Part shown: piece by piece, positions 49,801-61,800 of the stretch | How positions within the stretch are numbered: position 1 is the first letter of the stretch | Layout: each line of letters begins with the position of its first letter | Source of the DNA: Heliocidaris erythrogramma | Lineage: Eukaryota > Echinodermata > Echinoidea > Camarodonta > Echinometridae | NCBI GenBank assembly: GCA_025617745.1 | Contig: CM046854.1 | Location: 60,159,606 to 60,223,605, forward strand | Direction of reading: 5' to 3' | Length of the DNA: 64,000 nucleotides | Notes under the pieces: model-generated | Databases searched by the model: none | Told to the model about the DNA's origin: nothing | What the model saw: only the letters and a program-made list of their open reading frames with translations | Translations under genes and position numbers: made by a program

Positions 49801-52800
49801 TGGTCATGTAATTATTTATTGTGAAAGAAAGCTTTGAGATTGAGGTTGCGTTTTTAGTTCATAAGAATTGTTGTACTCTGTAAGGTTTTTGAATTATCAA
49901 AATGATAGGTCAGGCTTGAATCAGGCTTAAAATCACTTGCAATGCACACAGACATGGGTATATGGGACTGCACACATGTGGCGTGAAAGTTTGGTCCAAA
50001 TTAACATATCAGCTATTTCCCGTCTTATTTTGAATCAATGTGACGGCATTTGAAGAGCAATCCTTTTCAGAGGACATTTCTGCTGTTATATCCTTCCAGA
50101 CTGACATAAAAACAATGAAAAAGCTCACAAATTATTGTTTTAATTTTCCAAGACGCATCCTTCCCTCCGATTTAGAGGTCCGTTATGTTATATTGAACGA
50201 CTTTATAAGATGGAGGGTATATTCCATAACTCACGGCATTATTTTTTTGTGTACAAAAAAATTGATAATCTAACCATCTCATCGGTGCCGGATGTAGTAA
50301 AGATTTTGCATCTTTTTAATACCAGGCTTTACTCTGCAATAGATATTCAACTATTGATTCTCTCATCAGTGAACACTATACTTTAAAAGAGATAATGAAA
50401 TTCATCGCCATTACATTGTATATACGGCTTTGCAAATTCAATAATAGAATGTCTTCCAGTTACGATAGGCAGTTGGTGATTCCCGCGAATAAATTTCGCT
50501 TATGTCATGAATGCTATCGTAACAAGTGATCGTACGTCTTTTTGTACGTACGTGTCTGCAGCTGCAATCGGCTGTAAAGTAATTCTTTGTTTTTTGATGA
50601 TAGCTTTTTCAGATAAATCTCTAACTTACTCGTTGGTTTTATAATAAAATCCTATAATTCATACAATGAGAAACGTCGTTGACCATTGCATCCTAGTTTT
50701 AAAATTGAATATCTTTCAATCCTGGAGTTTAAACATGAGTTGACTTTAATCAATCTTAATTTATTTGTCAAATAACCAACATCCTTTTCTTTTTGTATCT
50801 TTTCTATCCACGGAGAAAAATATTGTCATCTGAGAACATTTTTCTGGTACATTACACATAGATGTTGATTTTTTTTCTTCTCTAAGTAGACCATGTAGAG
50901 CTCGCAAATAGGGGGAGGGGGCACGTGCTTCGGGCAGCACTTCAAGGGGTGCAAACAAAAACGCAAAAGAGAAACGGGAAAAGGAAGAAAACATTCTGGT
51001 CCTCAAGAAATATATGAGCGCCCAATTCAGGTTTAAATACAGTTTTTCAAAGGTTAAAAATACGAAAATCTTCCAAGAAAAGTCGCTTTGCTCCCTCGCA
51101 TTTCAGAACTTCATAGTTTTTCTCCCCAAATAATTATACGACAGTGTGCAATAAATAGAGTTTTAAATGATAACAAATTTGTAACAAATCCAACTCTCGT
51201 TGCTTTGCTCCAAAGCATTTCACCAGACTTAAATGCTATGTAGGCATACCCAATATTGGATAAGGCGTAAAATAGCACTAAAATTCTCAACTTTCGAAAG
51301 ACGGTCGACTGCTTTTGCTAAATTCTTCGAATATATTTCTGGATTTTCGTTAATTTTGCGTTTCGGATATATGAAAAAGAGAAGACTGGGAATGCAAAGG
51401 TCGTGGGTTCGAACCCCTTCACGGCACTTATGCTCTAGAGCAAGGCATTTTATCTACATTGCTCCTCTCCACCCAGTTGTTAAATGGGTATCCGGTAGGA
51501 TGCGAAGTCATTGTGGTTGGATTAGCACGTGCGCGCTTGGAAACAGGCGACTGACTGGAATGCTCCCCAGAGGAGTGGAGAATGTGCGCTGTAATGTGCA
51601 GAATCGCAATTGAATCCAGTGACCGGGGTAATAATACTGTAAGCACTTTGATCGGTTACGTTGTAACTGGTAAGGCGCTTTATAAGAAACAGCTTTTATA
51701 GTGATTTTTTTTTTTTTGAAAATGCCAACAAAATAGAAATAAATCCAATAATATCCTATTCTAGCCTCTCCCGATGAACCGTTTCCAGTCATCGAAGAAT
51801 GTATTGGAGAATATATAGACCCTGGAGCCTGCACTCTTACCGTCGATTCATCATCAACACTCACCTGCCTTGTGGAAGGATACTATCCAGACATCGAGCT
51901 CTACTTCCTGCATGGATCTAAAAAAGTGGCATCCCATGAATATCGAGAATGGAACAACACAGATTGGACAAAAAATAAGCGTTTATCAATTAGAATCAAC
52001 GTTAGTGACGAACCCTACCGATGCGTGGCCTCAGCATTGCCGATAAATGTTGAAAACAGAACCGTTTCGGTCTTTGTCCAACATTTCCAAGCAAATTCTG
52101 ACCGAAAATACGCTGCAACAGTTCCTATTCGTAAGTCTTTATCCATGTTATAGCAATAGCTTTTTATGACAAAACATCACATCGCAGGTGTTATGGTTAT
52201 GCAACATATTCCGAAATACGATAGCAAAGAGCATAAACATCAAGGGCATACATAATGCGGTGATTATGATTGTAACTTCTCGTTTCAACCATTTATTAGG
52301 TAAATTATGAAAAGTTCAAAACGTCGTGTATAAAGTAGTTTAACTAGTAAATAATAATAATCAACTATCACGTTTTCTCAGGAAAAAAATGAGGGATGAT
52401 AAAAGCTGACGTTATACATAGCATTCAGGACGTTTAAACACATGTAGAAGTGGTAGACTAATCAGGCTACACATCTATCAAAACCCATTAGTCATGTTGG
52501 TCAGTTAGAGTTTATGTTTTCACATCACTATAGTTTAGATGTGAATTACTACTGTTTATTTACCTGAAAAAAGAAAGGGAGCAGATTCATTGATTGTACA
52601 CATATTTTCAATTAGAATCACATGTTGGTTTTTATTCATTTGTTTCTGTTTTATTTTGTTGATCAAGTTGTAATTATGGCTGTTGCAGCATATATTACGA
52701 TAGCTGCAATGTGCATATGTTATCTGCGACAACATGGCACAGGTAAGCTTTATAATCAGGAGCATCCTTGTAAATTTTAGACATAAGAATTGATATTGTA

Positions 52801-55800
52801 AAATTGTTTCGGGAGTTATCTATGTCAATTGTGTCACCACAGTTCGCTCACATTGGACTGTGCAGAATTCCGATTTAATACGTGCAGCGAGGTGGGATTA
52901 AACTCATGTGACATCGTCGCATTCAGGATTAAACCTCGGTCACACGGGCCATGCTGACAAACCGACTCCAAACAAACTCCAAACCGACCGATTCTTGGCC
53001 ATTTGGTGTAATGTATTTTTTTCGGTCTGTAATCGTTCTGGGGAGCGTTTCATGAAAGGAAGTTATAAGCTACTGAAAAACTTGCATCTGATTGGCTGAG
53101 AGCAAATTTGTCGGATAAAATATCTGACAAGTCCTTTCATGAAACGCTCCCCTGGTGTCAGTATTGTCGTTGTAAATGAGGTATTACTCGCAGGACTGGC
53201 AAGTATAGATCGGAGAGAATTCAATGCCAACTGGAAGAACAACAATTCTTATTAATGTTAGATTTTTCGCTGGGGCCCGATGTTTTGGATTCTTAGATAT
53301 GTTACCGCATTACGTCAGACCTCCCAGTCGTTAGAATGAACAATACTTGGATCCCAAAAGACAACATTATCTGTCTTTAATTAATTAATACAAATTTCAA
53401 ATTTGGTAATTGTAATCATTTAGACTGAACCCTAATGAGATTGATTAGTCCAAACAATATTTATGCATATTTACATGTAATGTTAATACACGTTATACAT
53501 TCCGTATCCAGGGTACTTGGATAGGACCCACATTTCCCCCCCCCCCCCCCCAATTTGTAAGGATCACAACAAAACAAAATCCTCTGCACACCAAACTTTG
53601 TTCATTTTCCTTTGTAGTTTGGGTTTGTGGACAATATATGCCTATCCCAATGGAGACACAACTTGAGGGTGAGATATCATTTAAAAATATTGTACAGTGG
53701 CGTATCGAGCTCTTCTGGCGCCCGGGGCGAACTACCAAATCAGCCTCCCCCCACCCCCGTCGCATACCCAAACTCATATTAATGAGCGTTTTTGAGTTGG
53801 ATATGATGGCAGTAGGTGAAAATAAGTTTTGATGCACATAAACCGGAGTCGTTAGCCCAAATTTGATGAATTATTGTATAAGCGGGGGAAAAACGCGACC
53901 GAACGGTAGATCCCCCCCCCCCCCTTGTCACCCCTCAAATTGAAATTTCTTATCTATTTTATACCCTTAGGGGAAAAAATATCAAGGGAATACAGCCCAC
54001 TAGCAATAGATTTATTTATCTTTTTTTATCATTCCTATTTTGGAGGCGCAAAATTATTGAATAGCCTGAAAAATATATTTGAGGAATTTAGCAAGGCTAT
54101 TGCAAGGTAAAGGTATGATTTCTTGCGAATGTTCTATACTTTCAAAGTGCTTTGTGGACGTATTACATCCCATCTGGGGGCGCACAATTTAACGAGCTCC
54201 GGCCTTATGCGGGGGGGGGGGGGGGGGGCAACTAGAGTCAAGTAATGGTTTAACACTTAAAAACGCCATTGTGGCACGAAATAGCTCGACCCTGAACATA
54301 ATTATGCGAGGGAGCAAAGCGACCGAGCTTTAGAAAATTTTCTCATTTCAAACCCTATAAAACACCATTTCTTGCATTTTGTCCTTGACTTGGGCGCAAA
54401 AAACCTCAAAGACAATATATTTTCTTGTATTTCACCCACTTTTCTTTCTCTCTATTGCGTTTTTTGCGCCCCTTCAAGCGCCGCACGTGCCTCCTCTGCC
54501 CCCCGATACGCCACTGATTTTGTATCAGTCTTCAAAGAGAAAAATAGGTCGGTCAATTAATCAACTTATCCTTGTCATGATTGTGAGATAATACGCTTCG
54601 TGATCTGTATGAGTTAATGCCATTTACAGTGAAAGGCAAGAGAGTAAATCGTCAGTACGTAGTCAAATATTTCTTTAAAAGAGACATGTCCGTGTATTTG
54701 TTTTTTGGCAACACCGGTGGAAGACCCAGTTACAAGTGTCTTATTTTTTCACAAGTGTGCATACTTTTATTAAATTATTAAAACTTTTCAATTTTATTTG
54801 AGATATATAAATCTAATATAGATAGGACAAGTAATAGAAATCTACTGATGATAGAGCCGAAGCTAAATTTTCATTTCCATTTACAAATGTTTTAATTCCA
54901 CGTTACAGTAACATTGTAATTAAGTATAAACTATCTACTCAGTATGTTTGTGAAAGAAGACTTGTTTAGCAATGGCCCATATACTTGTCACCACAAATTC
55001 CTTTTATATGAATGAATGTATATTACATGATAAAGAAATTGTCTTTTCATTATATTCTTCAGTATCGTGTAAAAATTGTTTACATCATTTTTAGACCCCG
55101 AGGGACCTATTTCTAAACTTGAACTGTGGACATTGGTGACAAAGGCTAAAGAAAACAATGCTTTCGGGAAACTGCAAAAGGCTTTAGGCCGTCTCAGACC
55201 TCTGCCGGAAACTGCCGCATCAGAATTGCTCAAGGACGACGACTTTTACGAAAGTCTCTGCATGTGGAAAAGTGAAACTCCTTCATCCTCTGATAAGAGA
55301 CAGATGCTATATTCTACCTGTAACAAAGTCGGAATGTCCGACATCACCAGGGAACTCAAAGGTGTGTAGGTTGAATTAAATGGATCAAGGCCCTGTTGCA
55401 TTAAAAAGAAAATTGAGTTTAAATGAAATTCTTTTAAAAAATAGACCCAAATTTACTATCATGATTGAAAATGAAGTTTAGTTTAATTATTTCAGTTACG
55501 TTTAAACAGAACTGTTTTATGCAAGATGGCCCAGATCGTATATACGTGTGGATAGTGATGAGGGAATCTAATCATTATTAAGTCTCAGGTCGAACGAATG
55601 TTGTTTATGTTCACTAGCTACATATAAGTAATCATTCCTAATGACTATGCTTCAGTTTAATTAGATCTTTTAGTAACAATGCGGTATTATTTGAAATAAC
55701 AGACAAATAGTTCAAAAGAATGTGCCCAGGGGCTGACTGCATGGCCATATGGAGTTTTGGAAGATTTATCAACGGGTCGCTCGACATTGTTGTTCGAGTG

Positions 55801-58800
55801 CCGGTCGTATGGCAAGCTGTTTTGCTATTTACAATGATTTTTTTGATATCACGAATTCAAAGGTTTGATATCACCCATTGGTTTATCATAAAACCAATTT
55901 TTTTTTATATCAAGAATTCAAATTTGTGATATCACAAATTAAATTCTTGATATCACAAATTCAAATTTGTGATATCACGAATTCCATTTTGTGATATCAC
56001 TAATTCCAATTTGTGATATCACAAAATTGAAAATGAATTCTAGCACTCATCTTGTGAAAAAAATCGCTGGGATTTCAAGCATTAGTTTTATGCAAAAATT
56101 CGACGCTGAATTCAAGCGCTCTATTTGCGCAGACATTCACAGCAATTCGAGCACTAAGGAGTATAGTTTCGTGCGGAAATTTAGCTCAGCTGGGTGTTAC
56201 AGTGTTCGGGTGTGTTCATGCAAATTCACGGGTTATTTGAGCGTCAATTAAGTGCAGGAATGCAGATGGGAATTCGAGTATTTACTTAGTACAGAATGTA
56301 TTATAAGTTAGAATAAAAATATCAAGAGACTTTACGCATCCATATCATTCACTGGAAACGATTTTGAATTTTTTAGACGAATTGTTAGAAGTAAATTGAT
56401 TGGCAACACTTCAATTAATGATATGTTGCCAATTAAAATGAAACCCACCGTTCTGTTCCTTATATTTTCGAGCTTCATTTTTCAGCATATATATTTCCTT
56501 GTATTTGGACATGTGGCATAAAAGAATTTATGATTTCACTTGCATCCTTTAAATTTGTATTTCAGGCAAGAGAATAGTCTTAAAATCAACGTCATAGATT
56601 GGCAACATATCAGTAGTTCATTTCGTGATATGTTGCCGAATTGAATTTGTAATATCACAAATTCGAATTTGTGACCAGGCACCACAAAACCACCAAAAAG
56701 TCGCACTGTGTGATTTTTTAGTTAAAGCTCAATCAATGTGTTTTTGGCTGGCATGGTCAAATTTCCAGAAAGAGTATACTTTTTCTAAGTATCTAAAAGT
56801 TTTGAGGCACCAAATAATCTAAAAGCGGTATTTTGAAGTTTTTTTTATTAGACTTATGTGTGTCTTCTCTGGATGTTTTGGTATTACTTTTCATTTTTAC
56901 GACCCTGAATACTTGTATGATTTTGATCTCCAATAACTTTTAAACAGAGTAACTTCTTGCATTGATACTTGTGCACTATGATGAACAGGATATGACTAAT
57001 TAGTATGCCAAGTTTTAGGACAATCCAATAATCCCTTGATTGAAATTTTCATTCAGTTCTAATCCTCCTTTTTGTCACCTTAGCACAACACCTTGCAAGT
57101 CAGGGTGCTTCAACAGACTGCAAACTTGAAAACCTTATTTCTCAGAAGTAACATTCTGAGGGACTGTGATTATATTTTTATTGAATAAAGCACAGAAAGA
57201 AAAAAAAGTGGTCCTTATGTATAGCACTTCTTATGACTCACGAGGAAACCCCGTTTTCTTAGACTTGAGAAAGGCGTCCGATATTATTCCCCATGATTTT
57301 CTTTATTAGTTATTTGGCATAGATGGTACAGTATTATCATGGTTTGAATCTTAATTGTTAGGAAGAAAGCAATATGTGTCATACAAAGGTATGACAAAGG
57401 TATGAAAAGTCATTTTCTTCCAGTCATTGCAGGGGTACCGCAGGGTTCAATATTGGGAACGCCAATGTTCTGTATGTACATTAATGATAAATTGAATTTA
57501 CCTTTTCATTCTAGTACTAATATTTCTATGTACGCAGACACACGTCCATTTTCTCATCAGGATATGAGTACAGACAATCCAAACCCAGTCACAAAATGAC
57601 ATACAAGTTTTATGTAAATGGTTAAATGAAAATGAATTGGTTGTTAACACAGACAAAACTAAAGTTTCTTATTTTCAAGTCGAAGAAAGAAGAATCCAGT
57701 CAAATTACAGATCAAAATGCATGATAAACTGGTAGAAAATGTAACTAGGTTTAATTATCTAAACCACAACTTAGATTGGTCGTCCCAGGTCAATGATGTC
57801 AAAAAGATTGTGAACTCCCTTATATGTATGCGAAGGATTAAGTACTTATAAATTTATATTTTACTCTAATTCTTCCTCATACCGATTATTGTTCCACTGT
57901 TTGGGGATCACTGACAAAGAAAACTTAAATGAGATTACAAATATTGTCTTTTAGTATTAGATGCAGATTATTATACGCCAGTGCAAATTATGCTAGATTC
58001 TTTGAAATTACAATCCTTCAAACAAAGATTGCAATATAATTACCATGTACTTATGTATAAAATTTTGAATGGTCTTGCTCCCGGTTTTATTTAAGACTAT
58101 TACAGAAAAAATTTAACTAGAGTTTACTTATTTTGCTTAATAAATTTGTACTCATTTAAATTGAGTTACATTAACGTAAATAATTTAAGTATTGTAATCA
58201 TGATAGTTAACAATTAAACAAATGAATGACATGTAAACGAAGAAGCTTGACTGGGGAGGAATTTTTAATTTGTAAACAAATCTTTCGGCATATTACTCCC
58301 AGTGTTAAAGATCGTATGCTCGATCTTTTAATGAAAAACACAAGTCAGAATAAAAAAATTTCTGACTTGTGTTTTTCATTAAAAGATCGAGCATACGATC
58401 TTTAACACTGGGAGTAATATGCCGAAAGATTTGTTTACAAATTAAAAATTCCTCCCCAGTCAAGCTTCTTCGTTTACTAACCATTGTCCACGGCGGACCG
58501 TTTGAATATTAATGAGTCAGAAAGAAGAGGATCTTGGGTATTTGATTCTAGTTCGTCGTGACTTGGCCGTGAACCAGAATAGCCTGGTGGTTAAGTCGCT
58601 GCCCGGCAAGCAGTAGATGACAGGTTCGAATCCCGCTGGTTCCAATTTTTTCTGACTTGTGTTTTTCATTAAAAGATCGAGCATACGATCTTTAACACTG
58701 GGAGTAATATGCCGAAAGATTTGTTTACAAATGAATGACATGTTTGAACTTGTGCCCATCTAACATTTACTGACACTATTTCAATGTAGGATTTAACCAT

Positions 58801-61800
58801 TTATCTACCACCGTCACCAACAAACTCTATTACTTACGCTTTAATTTGACAACTACAGAAAAGACTCCGAATTCTATATATAATTGATCGTAGCATTTTG
58901 AAAAGAAAATTGGTTGACAATTTTCGTGAAATATCAAGTTTTGATTTGTTTTGAATTGAATGACAATGAAAACTTGTCTTATCTTCTTATCGTTGCCTAA
59001 ATGAATTACGAAATATTTTAAACTCCTTAAATTTTCATTCAACCACAAAAAAAGAAGTGATTTATTTTTTTAAAGGGATTAATTTGGTGCTAATGAATAT
59101 TCATGAATTATGTTAATACTTAAATTACGCACTGCATCAGTCTTTACTTTAAGAAGTACAATCAACATAAATTGAGTAATACGTATAATTTCTTATTTTG
59201 AGTTAACATTATTAAATTGATTGAAATTACTTGAATTTTCTTTTGTATCCAAATTTACTTTAAAATGTCACGTATATTCTGCTAAATTGAAATTTAAAAA
59301 GTATGTAGAAACTGGAAATTTGATGTTCGGGTAAGTTGCCTCAGCCGCAATTTCGAAAAAAATGTCCATAAGCCTATGAATGCAGCGCACCAAAAAATAG
59401 TCACTCTCTGTCAACTCGTCACTTAGAGCGAGCGGGGAGGGTGTGGGAGGGGGTATCCCCTCCGACTCCAGGGGCTTTTCCAAAAATCTGTCTATAAAAC
59501 ATTTTAGAGCATCCCAAAATGTTTTTTTTTATTAAAAAAAGGAATGGACGGACCCCTCAATTGAGAATAACAATGCGACACCCGAACAAATTTTCTTTGA
59601 TCAACGATATTTTAGCATTGAAATTATGGCATTTCTTATTTCCTTACATCTAATCTGAAGTGATGGTATTTGAAGATCAAACATAATGGATAATTATTGG
59701 TTTTAAGTTCAAAATATATAATATTTCTTATTCCATCCAAAAATATGGGGGGGGGGGGGGATGATAATACAGGCTCCCCCCCCCCCCCCCCCACCTCATT
59801 TTTTTTTTGGGGGGGGGCGGATATATACCCCCATCCCCGTCCCCAGGATAGACACCCATGGTCTGTACCATGGTTGATAAATACCCCTACATACTTGTAG
59901 AAATACTTGGAGTACTTAGTTTATCAAAAGTCTCGTACATGTACATGTTTCAACAGATATATATATACATGTATATATTTTTTTTCCAAATGCCTTGAAA
60001 AACAATCGCTACACTCTATATCATTACAATAATACTATGTCTCTTTATTTCACCAAAATTTGAATCAGATCATCATTTTGTAGGCTTACACTTCAAACTA
60101 GCTTTAATGTACAAGAATCATATATATTCAATTAATGATGAAATAAAAGACAATATACATTATGCCATGCTCCTGGACAAATTACATATTAGGAATGCAC
60201 TTCTATGGTAAAATCTTTGTTGAATGATGACAGGAAAATGGTCTGTCCCACGGTTGATACATACATGCAAAAACACTTACTTTACTTAGTTTATCAAAAG
60301 TCTTATACATAGGTTTCAACATTTTCTTTCATATTCGGCATAGAATTACATGCTTTATGAAACATTTTTATATAGGCCTAATCCAGTACCTACTATGTAC
60401 ATGAACAAGAATGAGCTAGCTAGCTTTATAGCGCGATGTATAATTTATAATTATTCGGGATCGAACAGTACAGCTACGTTTTACCATGTTTGTGACACGG
60501 TTTCAATATCCCCCTCCCCCCCTTTCCTCTTATTTCCTGGTCCAGTCTGCCTTGATTTTGCCTCATTACATGGATAAATATTCTTACAAAGTCAAATAAC
60601 TTAACCAGTTTGCGGACGGCAGAAGGGTAATATGAAATATGTAGGCTATCGTATGTTCGTTCAAAAAACCATAGCACAAAACCCCAAACCGCGAAAATCT
60701 CGCTAAAACCGGGGCGAAAACCCACGTAAAAACAGAACTATTTCATGGAATTCTAGTGACAAAAGCAGAATCTCGCGGAAAATAGACCAAACAGACTACT
60801 AATTATGAAGATTCCCGAGCAAATTGACAGCCGACAGTCGGTTAAGCATAAATCATGCAGCTGTTCGTTGGGCTCCTGACCGGCTCCCGAATACTGTCAA
60901 ATTTAAATTTTCAACCCTTTTCGATTTTTTTTCTCATCACTCGTGAATTTGATACCATTTTTCAGAATTTTCCCGTTTTTCATACCCTAAACGAGATACC
61001 CGGGGTACCCGTCTGGTGTTGAAAAAACAAACCTTTTTACTCGTTGTCATGGACGCGAATGACGTACAGGCCTCAATGATACATCCCCCCCCCCCCCCCC
61101 GGGAGATAGATACGTGTCAAATCTTTTGCTTGCTTGCTTCGCTCGCTCGCAAAATTTAGAGAACCAGAAGAAAATCATATTTTAGGGGAGAGATATCAGG
61201 CGCTTTAAAAATTATAACATAAATAACAACAACCAAAAAATTATACCTGTAAATGAAACACACAGAAGGGGTAGGGTGGCGCCGCCACTTTACAGAATAG
61301 TGTGCGCCCCCTTGCTTTGCAAGACAACGAATAGTACAATTTAGTAATACATAAGCTAGTCCACCAAAATACAAAGTTTGAATATTCCAAAATCATTATC
61401 TTGATTATGTTGTCTTTCGGTCGCTACGTATCTTGCTTATATTTAAGCCTCAATGGTTCCGAAGGGGTAGGGTGGCGCCGCCACTTTACAGAATAGTGTG
61501 CGCCCCCTTGCTTTGCAAGACAACGAATAGTACAATTTAGTAATACATAAGCTAGTCCACCAAAATACAAAGTTTGAATATTCCAAAATCATTATCTTGA
61601 TTATGTTGTCTTTCGGTCGCTACGTATCTTGCTTATATTTAAGCCTCAATGGTTCCGAGCATTTACAATAAGGTTTGTAATAATGTATAAGAAATGTCAT
61701 TAAAGAGAGTGTCAAAATGGTTGCATGCTCGCTTCGTTCGCTCGCAAAATTTAAAAACCGAAAAGTTAGTTTCAAGCAAGAGACTTAACCCCCTACTCCC

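Noticed and set aside
55720-56251. Frames of 69-86 residues across the GATATC satellite
   Set aside because: Translations of tandem repeats without domain content.
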